This document shows, one piece after another, positions 11,791-24,863 of a DNA stretch of 64,000 bases (the stretch's first letter is position 1; the number at the start of each line of letters is the position of its first letter). The stretch is from Hepsetus odoe (Eukaryota > Chordata > Actinopteri > Characiformes > Hepsetidae): positions 14,109,146-14,173,145 of the forward strand of contig CM029387.1 in assembly GCA_017165825.1 (NCBI GenBank). Direction: 5' to 3'. The position numbers and the translations under genes were made by a program. The notes below the pieces were generated by a model that was not told where the DNA came from, did no database searches, and saw only the letters and a program-made list of their open reading frames with translations.

Positions 11791-14700
11791 TATTTATAGA
11801 AGAGAAAAGTTCATGATAATTACCATACAGACTAGGTGAATGAAGAATGGTGTATACATGAAAACCTCTTACCTGCTACATTGGCGACATCAGATGTGGT
11901 GACATTCTGAGAATTGGGGCGCACCTGAAATGTCACAGCTGGACCAACAACACTACATAAAGACATGCACGCAAACACACACACAAATACACATACATTC
12001 ACACACAATTATTTCTTTATTATGTTTGATTTCTAATTTATACTAAGGGGCTGTTCAAAGAAAAGACACATCACAAATACAAACTCACGAGAGCTCAAGG
12101 AAATCAGTCATTTGGATCTTTGCTTTGCGAGACACCAACTCCATGAGATGGAGACCCTGATCAGTAGGGAGAGCGCTGTGGGAGAAGAAAGAGTACAAGA
12201 GTGAGAATGTGAGAGAGAGAAAGAGAGAGAGAGAGAGAGAAAGAGATATTGCTTACATTTGCTTTCATGTGTTGGTGAACAAGTATCTGTATGACAGAGA
12301 GACATACTCAGTATCTGTTATGATGTATCCATAGTCGTCGTTCTTGGCATTGCTCTGCACGTCAAGCTGCAGGTCTTGCACTTTCATTTCTTTGCGGTGA
12401 GGTGTAACATCTTCCTCCAGGACAGAAGAGGGTGCTATTGCAGCAGCCTGTACCCAGCCCTCCACCTCTTCCACCTGCTCCATGGCCTTCTTCTGCATAC
12501 CCACATCCCGCTGAGTTGTTTTGCTGCGCACCATCTCTACAGATATGCCCTGACTCTTCGTTAGGGGCCCTGTTTCTGAGAAAGAGCTCTTATCCAGATA
12601 TTCCAGCAACTTCCCCAATAATCCAATTTCCTACAAGGAAAGCAACAGAAAAACAAGTAATATATGTTCAGAAACAACTAAATTATAAATACATTCATTA
12701 GCTAAATCTGTTTCATTAACCTGGGGTTCACACATGTCAAACAAATACACCTGGCAGTGCCTCAATGAGTAAAGTCCTCTCTGGCAAAAAAGTTACTGCA
12801 CTTATGCACTTACACTGAAACATTCACACACAGAATAATTTAGTTGCCCCTTTTCACTTCTGTCTCTCTCATTCTCTGCAGACAGTATTTATAACAGCAA
12901 AACATAGATACCTTGCCATCTGCAAGAGATCTCTCCTCTGCCCTTGTTTGTTTTTCTGAAAGAGAATTAAGCAGCTTATCATCCTTATTTATGTAGACAG
13001 ATGTTCAAATTAGAGATATGAGATGCTTAGAGGTTATGAGAAAACATCTGATCTTATTAAGCACTTGATCAAAAACCCTACATGCTGTAATTCAATTTTA
13101 ATAATTTTCTTAACCCCAGGCCAGATGGTATGTCTGTACAAAGACACAGTGCAAATGTGAAGTGATGGCAGCATAAACTCATAAGTTTCCATTATACCTG
13201 AAATTAATGTTCAATTTACTAAGGCTGTACCTAATTATGCAAACTACAAAGTGCAACATTTGTGAAATGCACATTTGAGGGAAAGATTGAACTGTTGATA
13301 AACTAAGACATTTCCTACAAAAGTACAATATTAATTAACGTCAAAATAAGCAAATTTTCTAAATATTGACAGGGAAGTTCAATGCGAGTACATTGAAAAA
13401 GTGTAATTCTACTTGCATACTTTCAGTACAAGTTCAAGAACCTATGACCTTTGCCATTCCAAAAGGAATTTCAATACCTCCAAGCATGATTGACTGTATA
13501 GTTCATGTATCAGCGAAGCAAAAACATAGTCTGTGTTTTTAGTCTCATACACCAGTGTCTGTAGTCACCTGTGTATCTTTTTTACCTGTCACAGAGGTGA
13601 TGGCATGAAACTTTTGGTTGGCAAATGAAGTATCCATGTTTTGTTGCCTTGTTAGCTCCAAGGAATTTTGCTCCTCTGAATCAGCTCCTGGTTGATGATC
13701 CTGGTCTCTAGGTTCCTGTTCTTCAGGTGTCAGATCCTCAGACTGCAGATCCCCAGGTTGCAAGTCCTTAGACTGGTCTTGTCCCTCTACATCTCGGGGT
13801 GCATATCCTTGCTCTGCTTGCTGTTCCACAACCTGTAGAGCATCGGCAATGAGACCAGCCAGCTGGTCCAGATCCGCTGCACTCAGGCTCTCCACATCTA
13901 CATTGTGCTTTCCCACGTTCCGCAGAACATTACGAATAAATGTCTCTGAGGATAACAGAAGGCACATAGTTAGAACCACATAAGAGTTTTCAGTAGCCTA
14001 GAGGTACATTTGTAATTTGATGTTGCAGAAAACACAAGTGCTTTAAATCAATAAAGCAATGCATGAATGTCTGAAGTAAGTCACAAAGAAAAAATCTTTA
14101 TGAAATCAAATTAAAATGAAATCTAACTGAGTAATAAGTAAAGGAAATATACAGTGAGGAAAATAAGTATTGAACATGTCAGTGTTAGTATACATACATA
14201 AATATAATTCTAATGAGGTTATTGACATTTTATTATTAATTCAAATTATTGAAATTTACATCAGATGTTGGTAACAACCCAGGTAATCCACACATACAAA
14301 GAAATAAAAACAAATAAGTCCATAAATTATAGAGTGTAAAGTGGAATAAGGGAATAAGTATTGAACACATTAAGAAAAAGTGGTGCAAAAAGGCATGCAA
14401 GGCCAAGAAACCAGCTGAAATCTGTCAGTATTTAGAAAGAAATCCTGTACCCTATCACTGCAAATTAATATTGGCTGGTTTAGTCCTAATTTATGGCCTA
14501 TTACAAGGTTTCTCATTACCAAGGTATCTCACAAGAAGCACTCATGAAACATTAAAGCAAAGCTCTCTCAAGACCTTTGAACCTTCTTTTTACAAAACAT
14601 ACTGATGACATTGGTTTCTAAGCTTCTGAATGTTCCAGTGTGCACTGTTGGCGACCATTTCACCATAAATCATAATTTTCACCATGATCAGGTCCTCTCA

Positions 14701-17700
14701 GGATTTCTGATGGAGGAGTCAAAAGAACAATGAGAAGTTTTCCAAGAGCAAAGGACCACTAGTGGAGAGCTTCAGAAAGCTGGAACTTGGAGGTAGACAT
14801 CAATAAGCAATCCACTCAACTGATATGGCTCAGCATGCAAGACTCCACTGCTGAAGAAAAAACATGTTGAAGATCATTTAAAGTTTGTTGCATTTGGACA
14901 AGCCAAGGAAATTCTGACAGAATATAGTCTAGTCAAATTCAACCAAAACTGAACTCTTTGAATGTGAAGTGAAGGCGACAACTTGTCATTGTGAGTACAC
15001 AGCACAACATTCAGTGAACTTCAACAAAATGCAGCCTCTGCATTTAACCCATACACACATGTGCAGCAGGGGGCCACTATTGAAAGAGCCCAGGGAGCAG
15101 TGATGGGGATGATACTCCGCTCAAGGGTTCCTCAGGGCAACCTACTGGTCTGGGATTCAAACCCACAACCTTCTGATTCTGGAACATACGGCCTAACCAC
15201 TAGGCCACTGCTGCCCAAAACAACATTCTCCTTCATGGAAATATTTAAAAAAAGACAAAAGATTTGAATGAAGAGAAACCCAAGCTATATCACTGCACTG
15301 CACTGCACTGAACTGGACGTCACTGCACACACCATATCTGGAGGTGAATTGGCACTGCACATGACTCCGAAAACACCCAACAGTAAAATTTGGAGGCGGA
15401 AACATCATGGTGTGGAATTGTTTTTCAGCATATGGTATTGGCAGACTGCATAAAACTGAAGGAAAGATCTGCTGCCATTTACCAGGATGCTGAAGATGAA
15501 ATGAGGGTGGAATTTTCAGCAGGAGAACGATTCCAAGCACTGCCAAGGAAACTCTCAGTTGGTTTTAGAGGAAGAAAATAAAGCTGCTAGAATGGCCAAG
15601 TCAATCACCTGACTTGAATCGTATTGAAAATCTATAGGAAGAACTGAAGATCAGAGTTTATAGAAGAGAGCCCCAGAACCTTCATGATTTGTGTGGAACA
15701 TTTGATTTGTTTGGAAGAATTAGAAATATATACTTAGAAAAACACTGACATGTTCAATACTTTGCATTGTTATAAGTACACAAAATACAGCTGAGTTTAA
15801 AATTCTTTTATTATCCAATAGTCATAACATCAGCAAAGAACACTTAATTTTTTAAGCTGTTATACAATCAATCATTATAATAATCCTAATGAGACATTTA
15901 TAAAGTAAGATCTTGCAATATATGCTTCCATTAACTTTTTATAGTTACATTATAATGATTCTAACTATATGGGAGGAACCTCTTACCATCTACAGGAGTC
16001 AGGGGGTCCTTTACAGAACTCTGTGAAGATCCACTCTTCAGGAAGATGTTGTCTGATTTTGCTCTACCCTCCTCTTCAGGTTTACGTGGCATGTTCTGAG
16101 ATAGGTACTGTTTAAGGGCAGCAATAAGGATGTCTGGGCCATCCTGCTTTTGTGGAGGGCTGAACGATGTGTCGCTCTGGTAACGAGTAAGATCAGGAAA
16201 GGATGCTGGTTTATAGGGTGAATCTGGCGTAAACTCAGGAGGGGGGGGGTCGCCTTTATTGCGTGGTTTGCCAGAACGATAAAACTCCAGTGGCTGAGAA
16301 GACTTCATATGGCTGACCTACACACAATTAATACGTACCAAACGATAAATATGTAAACTGTAAAAAAAACTTTTACCAGAAAAAAAAAACCAACTTAATA
16401 TGTGTAATTTTAAATGCCAAGAAATCTTGATTAATCAATTAGATTCTGATAATCTATCAAGCTGAAATGACTGTAAAGTCTTGGTCACTTAAGAAACAGA
16501 GAAAATATGCTATACATTATATTAGTGCATTATTGATATTCTTACAGTAGCAGGATGTGAGTTTGATTTTCAGTTTACAACTTATTTAGTGAATGTCACA
16601 GTGTAATACAATGGAGGCTGTGTTAGGTTTATTTGGGATTTTTTACTTAGCTGCATATGACTAAATATGTCTAAATACCTCAACTTAATTTACATTTACA
16701 TTTACGGCATTTAGCAGACGCTCTTATCCAGAGCGACTTACATGTCCTAATTACAGGGACAGTCCCCCTGGAGCAACTCAGGGTTAAGGGTCTTGCTCAG
16801 GGACCCAGTGATGGTAGTGCTAGAGGTGGGATTCGAACCGGGGACCTCTTGATCCAGAGGTCCGTAGGCAAGTACCCTACCACTAGACCACCGCCACCAA
16901 ACCACAATGGATCAAATGGCACGGCAACACATACCATTTGATATATTTGATTTTTCTTCTAAGGTTTTTTAAAGGAGTTGAAAAGAGATCAAGTCAGAAG
17001 TGGGATTAATTAATGTCCTGAGCTCTGATTTTGGTTAATAAAGATGAGTATTTATAAAAACACCTACCTTTTTTGATAATTTTGGCAATAGGCCCAAATT
17101 TAGCAAGTACTTTTGCAGATTCCTGCTAAGTTCTTCCTCCAATGGTTTCAGTCTTCCATCTCCAACAGCAACCTTCTGTATGGGCCTACATGAGAAGGTG
17201 GAGCTTATTGGCATATTTTTTCTTATCAGTGAAATACCCTGTCCTTTAGAGACAATAGATTATTAGATCAGAATAGATCACCTTAATACATTATCTATGG
17301 TTGGCTTGCAATTCACAAGCTTCACAAGTTTCAACACATTCAGCTCAGCAAGTAACAGTCAAAACTTTATATTATCTGAATGAGACATGTTAAAGAATGG
17401 ACAACGCAATCTGACATTGGTATACAGGGAATTAAGTACTTATGGTGCAATTTGTAGTGTCTGTTGTAGGTTTATTCTTGTTCTTGGACAGCTGGGGGTG
17501 TGCACATATTTGGGTCTGGGTCATAATATAAAAAAAACAATATTTCCAATAACCATATATATGTAAGTGTATGTATTACCTTGAGTCAGGAGGCGTTACT
17601 GAGATTTTGCGTAACTTTGAAAACTCTTTAGACAGAACCTGCTGAGTGATATCGTCTTCCCATGACAGACCTCAAAAAAAAACAATCAGGGGTCACATGT

Positions 17701-19950
17701 AAGATTCTTTCACATACATAGTTATACAAATTCAATATATAGTGAAAGTTACCCTGAGTAGAAGTAGAAGTAGGAATTAGATTTAAAATTAAAAGAGGAA
17801 CTAAGAAGCTAAATCTAGAGTAAAAATATATTCCTGAAAAAAGACAACAAGTATAAACATATTACTCGATATTCAACAGAGTGCCATGTTGACAGGTTGT
17901 ATATATACTGTTCAAAAAATTAAAGGAACACTTCTGAAATTAACAACAGATGCACTAAAGGGACAACATTGAGTCGACCCCCAAAACAGGAATGGTTTTG
18001 CAGGTGGAGGCCACAGACATTTTTTCCCTCCTCATCTTTTGTTGACTGCTTGTCAGTAGTTTAGTAGTACACCAGGATGGCAAATTAATATGTGCCATTG
18101 CCAAAAGTTTGCTGTCTCCCAGCACTGTCTCAAGAGCATGGAAGAGATTCTAGGAGACAAGCAGTTACTCTAGGAGAGCTAGACAAGCCTGTTGGAGGTC
18201 CTTAACCCTTCAGCAGGGCCAGCATCTCTTCCTTTGTGCAATGAGGAACACAATGAGTACTGTCAGAGCCGTACAAAGTGACCTCCAGTGAGCCACTGGC
18301 GTGAATGCCTCTGACCAAATCATTATAAACAGACTTCATGAGGGTTGCCTGAGGACCTGAGGACCTGACATCCGCCCTGTGCTCACACCGTGGCCATGGA
18401 GCTCGACTGGCATTTGCCAGAGAACACCAGAATTGGCAGGTCTGGCACTGGCGCCCTGTGCTTTTCACAGATGAGTGCAGGTTCACTCTGAGCTCATGTG
18501 ACAGAGATGAAATGAAAACGTTATGCTACCTGCAACATTGTTTGGATGATTGGTTTGGTGCTGGGTCTGTGTTGGTCTGGGAAGGCATGTCCATGGAGGG
18601 ACACACAGACCTATACAGGATAAACAATAGCACCCGGACTGACATTAGGTATCGGGATGAAATCCTTAGACCCATTGTTAGACCCTTGGCCTCCTCACTC
18701 GCCTGACCTAAATCCAATAGAACATCTCTTGGACATCATGTTTAGGTCCAATCGACGCTGCCAGGTTGCACTTCAGACTGTCCAGGAGCTCAGAGATGTC
18801 CTGGTCAGGATCTGGGAGGAGATACCCCAGGACACCATTCGTCATTTCATAAGGAGCATGCCCCAAAGTTTTCAGGCATGCATACAAGCATGTGGGGTTC
18901 ATACAAACTACTGAGTACAATTTTTAGCTGCTGCAATAACATTTCAGCAAATTGGACTAGCCTGCCACATCAGTTTTACAGTTTACATTTCTTGATGACT
19001 TCCAATTAAGACCTCTGTAGGTTGATAATTTTAATATTCATCAAATGATGTGGCATACTTTTGTTCCTAACACATGAACCATTTCATATCAGTATGGATA
19101 TCCAGCAAGATTCAAAGTGTTCCTTTAAGTTTTTTGAGCAGTGTGTATATATACAGTACTGTGCAAAGGTTTTAGGCAGGTGTGGAAAAAATGCTGCAAA
19201 CAAAAAATGCTTTCAGAAATATAAATAATGATTGTTTATATTCATCAATTTACAAATGCAAAGTGAGCGAACAAAAGAAAAATCGAAATCAAATCAATAT
19301 TTGGTGTTACTACCTTTTGCCTTCAAAACGGCATCAATTCTTCTGGCCCCCACAGAGCCCTGAGCTCAACATCATCGAGTGTGTCTGGGATTACATGAAG
19401 AGACAGAAGGATGTGAGGAAGCCTACATCCACAGAAGATCTGTGATTAGTTCTCCAAGATGTTTGGAACAACCTACCAGCTGAGTTCCTTCAAAAACTGT
19501 GTGCAAGTGTACCTAGAAGAACTGATGCTGTTTTGAAGGCAAAGGGTGGTCGCACCAAATATTGTTTTGATTTAGATTTCTCTTTTGTTCCCATTTTGTT
19601 GATTGATGAAAATAAATGATTAACACTTCCATTTTTGAAAGCATTCATTGTTTACAGCATTTTTTCCACACCTGCCTAAAACTTTTGCACAGTACTGTAT
19701 ATACATACACACAGCGGGGCAGCAGGGCAGCGGTGGCCCCTGCATCGGAAGATTGTGGGTTCAATTCCCTTAGGTAGGTTGCCCTGAGGTACCCTTGAGC
19801 AAGGTACCGTCCCCGTCACTCCTCCCCGGGTGCTTTCAATAGCTGCCCACTGCTGCACGGTGTTTGCATGGGTTAAATGCAGAGGTCCAATTTCGTTGTG
19901 GTTCTGTGTGCTGTGCTGTGACCTCGCAACGACAAGGGTTGTCACTTTCA

Positions 19951-20025
<75 letters not shown>

Positions 20026-21079
20026 GATAGTAAGTCAGTAAGAGTTATTAAAGACTCTTCCTGATTCTTCCTGTTTAAAACTCCTGAAGTGTTTGTCTGA
20101 TTTCAACATGTCAAACAGGGGTGAGCTGGTCTATATAACATACAGAACAGCTGTCTGTCATCTGTAGTTTTATACTGCTTTGGAAGTAAGTAAGTAAAGT
20201 TTATTTACAAAGTGCTTTTCACAGACAAGAGTCACAAAGTGCAAAGTTGGAAATGGCCACTTACCTATTCCTACTGAGGTTTTATATCTCAAGATGTTTT
20301 TCTAATTTCTTTGTCCTTTGGTTTGCCTACTGGAGGGTTTAGAACAGTAATTTCAACCACTGAGCATACCTAGAACATTTCTAAATCTTTCCTGTTGCAT
20401 CTGTGGTTGTTCATCATGTGGAAATTCTTTTACATTGTTCTTTATATTAACACATTTAATTTGCCAAAATAGTTGTATAAAGGTTATTTATAGAACCACA
20501 TGTGATTCTTGTATGGCAGTAGATAATTAAGTACACATGCTGCTAATCATCACTTAATTACCAGAATTAGTGGTTGTTTGAAACAACCAAAATGTTTGGT
20601 TGAATTCTGTAGTGACTGTACTTTCAAATCATGGATTTTGTAGACATTGGTTGACATGGCACGAGTCATTATCAGATTTTACATGCCCGTTATGTAACAG
20701 TGGGAAACCCTATGAAATGTCATGAAGTCATATTTACATGACTCTGCTGGGCTTTTTGTCCTATGACAGAAATCCTGCACTTTAAGCCATGGCAAACATC
20801 AGGCTGCAGAGATCTGGTTGTTGACATTTGGACTGATGTAGGTGTATGAATATGAGTGGTCCTCTAAGCTACTGTTTTCCTATCTAAATGGAGATAAATG
20901 TCAAATTTATGCACTGGGCTGCAGTAGTTCTCAGACATGTATAGAGTGCTAAGATTTCAGTGTGGTTCAATTTGAGTGGCCAGTGGTGCTGCAGGAGAGC
21001 TATGAGGACAGGCTTGTAATGGTCTGTGAGATTTATACATTTATGGAGCTATGTGTAAAAGGCTGTCTCTCTTCTTCAC

Positions 21080-21128
<49 letters not shown>

Positions 21129-22970
21129 ATCAGCATCATCTGGTGCATCATTATTTGCTCCTGGGGTGATGCGTGAGTCACTGCGGTAACTGCTGTGACA
21201 CTAATAATGCATGCAGTTGCCATGGCAACATTGACAGGCATACCTCGAAGTGAGAGTTTCTGGAGCAGTAAGCGGAATCTTTGTAGTGTTGCCGGCGTGA
21301 TGTCATATGTGAACACCTCCGCTACTGTCATCGGCTGGCAAAGACCAAACATGCCATCTGCAAAATAATGATGCCATTAACCTCTAATACACACCACCAT
21401 TTGACAAAAAGTGAACAAACAGTTAAGGCAGAAAAAAACTGTGTTTGAACCCCCTCCCTATTAAAGAAACAGGTCACTATAGGGAAATATAGAGTGTCAA
21501 CCATGTTGTATTATTTTCAGAACCCATAACAGTGCACAGACACTGTCCATTTTATCTACAATACAAATGCAATTTATGATTTAAAGTTGCAGACTAGTCC
21601 ACATGTCTCCATATGCATCATTTGGTAGCCACCTTTTAATCTATTCTTCAGTAGTGAAAACCCCTACAGTAGCACTATTAAGCAGGAATTATTTAGGTGC
21701 TGGATCATTCACAGCACAGCAGTGATGCTGACCACTGACATGGTAGTACAGTGGGTGTGTGTATGTGTGTGTGTGTGTATGAGTGAGTGTGTTTTGATGT
21801 TTAATTTTTAATGGGAAAAAAGTATATTTTGTTAAATAATAATAATAATAAAAAACAAACTATAGGGATATACTCTGATATGTTTCCACATCAGGCTGCA
21901 TTATTATACTCATTATTATACTTGCAGTATTATAATTACTGCCATAATAGTGGAGCCACAGTGTTACACAGTTTAGTGTTCTTACTTATGTGTATTAAGT
22001 AAAATATAGCAGCAATGCTGTGTATGTGCTGCATTCAGTGTATTAGACAGAGAATCCAAATCCAGTCCTTGGGGACCTGTAGTCAGTCCACATTTTTGTT
22101 CTGTTTCAGCTCCTAGCCCACATGAGGAGCAGCAGAATCAGCCTTGCTGTTCCATTAGAGCTGTTGCCAGGAGCAACCAAGGCACAGGCAGCTGGTGGAG
22201 TTTAGGGCGATGACATTTACATCCCCTAACACTAATTCTGTGTCTCTGTTTGTGTATAGCATGACACTGAGGAGCAAGACATTGTATATATTTTATTTCA
22301 GTGAGATTTCAAGCAGATTTTATTGTATCTTTTGTTAATGCATCTAAAATATATCATTATATAATAATTATGTTCTCTCTATAGGATGTGAACTATTTTC
22401 AACTACACATCCAGTTTGAAGTGGGTGTGCAAAATGTTTCATACAACAAGATCCACCAAATGCTTTTGTGTTTCTTTGCCCATTATAAAACTGTGGGCAA
22501 ATTTATATATCATTACAGGTATGAAAGAAGAAAATGTTCCTCCATGTTCTGGAGTGTTCCAGGAGGTGGGTGTATAATATGGTTTTATGCTCTCGGAGCA
22601 TCAATCCGCAGTGCTGTCAGCAGAGCGTGCTCCGTCTGGGCTAATAATAGAACCATCAACAGTAGTGGGAGCTGTGTGTTTATGCATGTATGTGTGTGGT
22701 TGTGAATACATCTAACATACACTGTGTTAAATGCAGTAATATGAATGAGAAAATGTTATGATGTTTAATAAATCTGAAAATCTGCATTAATAAGAAAGCT
22801 TGAGCGAAAAAAATAACTGATTAAGTGACAAGCACATACAATTAGCAGTGCTCGTTATTTAAAGAAATACATAACATGTAAAACAGCATTTATAGAACTT
22901 CCTCATTTCTCTTATGTAAGTGATAACTAATGCTCTATAAAGAGCTAAAAGTTTAAAAGATATGATCACG

Positions 22971-23014
<44 letters not shown>

Positions 23015-24823
23015 GCAGTGTAAGTGGGTCATGTCAACATTCAGAATCAATTATTAACTAATTAATAACATTACTACTGTTATTGCATAACCTTTCTTCA
23101 ATCACTGAAGCAATGACTATTACTTGTGTGTGCTTATGTATAGTGTAGTGTTTGAGCTTTTCTGGACAATGTTACTATGAGTTAAGGACATTAAACCGAA
23201 GTTCCGGTTTACATATTACATAATACATATTCAGTGTATTTTTGATTATTAATACAATATGAAATTGGTGTTAATATTTTTTAACACTGTATAGTAACAC
23301 CTATAGTGACCTGTTTTTAAACACTGAAAACTAATAGAGAATTTAATTATATGACAATGACAGGAACCTCATGCTGATATTGTGAACTATATGTTCTATC
23401 TATAACCTAGAAGCTGTAATCTATAAAAAATTTATTTATTATTAGTAATTATTTACTTAATTAGTTTTTTTATTTTTTGATTTCACATTTAAAAAATTAA
23501 AACAAACTGCACCAGTACATTGTTTTTCTTTATAAAGAACCTCTAACATCTTTCACTCCTGGGGCAGTGGTGGCCTAGTGGTTAGGGCATTGGCCACATG
23601 ATCAGGGGTTCAAACCCCTTCCCAATAGGTTGCACTGAGGTACCCTTAAGCAAGGTGCCGTCCCCATCACTGCTCCCTGGGCGCTTTCAATAGCTGCCCA
23701 CTGCTGCACGGTGTTTGAGTGTGCATGGGTTAAATGCAGAGGTCCAATTTCTGTGCTTTGACCTTGCAATGACAAGGGTTGTTGCTTTCCTACATCCCTT
23801 TATTTTTATTAGCTTAAATGGGCAAAATGTATTCAACAAATGAAACCAAACAACTCATCCATTCCCTCACTTTAGGTGTTAATATATTTACAAGATTTTA
23901 GAAAAATATCTCATACTTTTTTTTTATTATTATTATTTTTTATTTCAATACCGACTTACACTCACAGCACAAAATAAAATAACTGAAGAATTAAAGGAGT
24001 CTTTATTGATTCAAATCATGAAGAGTTTCCTTTCTGTCAAAGTTGTCCTGTGTTGTTTGGTGATAAAACAAGAAGTAAAAATGGTCAATATTGTCACCCT
24101 GATATTAATTTGTACCTTGTCACAAATTTTTTACAGCCTAATAAATTAGATTTTTAATTCAAGTACAGTCCTTGTAAATGTTTTTGTATAAATGCAAAAG
24201 AAGGATAGAATGGTGAGCCATAAACTGAACTCTTAGTTTTATTATAAGGATAATTATTTTATAAATCCACCTGTTAAGTTTTCTGCTCTCCTAAAGATTG
24301 TTCATTGTTGTTCCCCATTTTTTATTGCTTGCAAATAAATTAATGACTTTATCCTTATTGACATCCCAATCAATAGATTCGTCTGGACTACAAACCAAAC
24401 ATTTAGCATGGCTGTGGATGTAAGAGCTTCATTTTGAAGGTGTTCTGGAAAATCAAGCTTAGGCCATGGGAGAGCAGTATTGTTTGTAAAGCCGCACCCA
24501 ACAAGTCAACATCAAGTAAGCGGGAGGCACTATAATGTCCACATTATCCACACTAGTAGTATATACAAGCATAAATATAAAATAAAAACTGAGCTTATAG
24601 AAGACTGAAATGTGTCATTGATCTGCATGTTCTGAGTTCTGTATGTGTGTGTGTGTGTTTGTGTGTGAGAGCATGTGTGTGCATGTTTGTTTCTAATTAC
24701 TTTGACTTGTGCTGTAATATAGGTCGGTGGTTATCTATTTTTATGCATGTACATGTGGACCTGTCTTACCGTTGACACAAATCTCATAGTTCTCACAGAG
24801 ATCCTCCTCAAACAGGCAGCCTA

Positions 24824-24863
<40 letters not shown>

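Noticed and set aside
16688..16903. tRNA-like sequence with A and B boxes
   Set aside because: It is the head of a SINE with the family's usual 3' tail and lacks a full cloverleaf; not a tRNA gene. The same applies to the other tRNA-headed SINEs.
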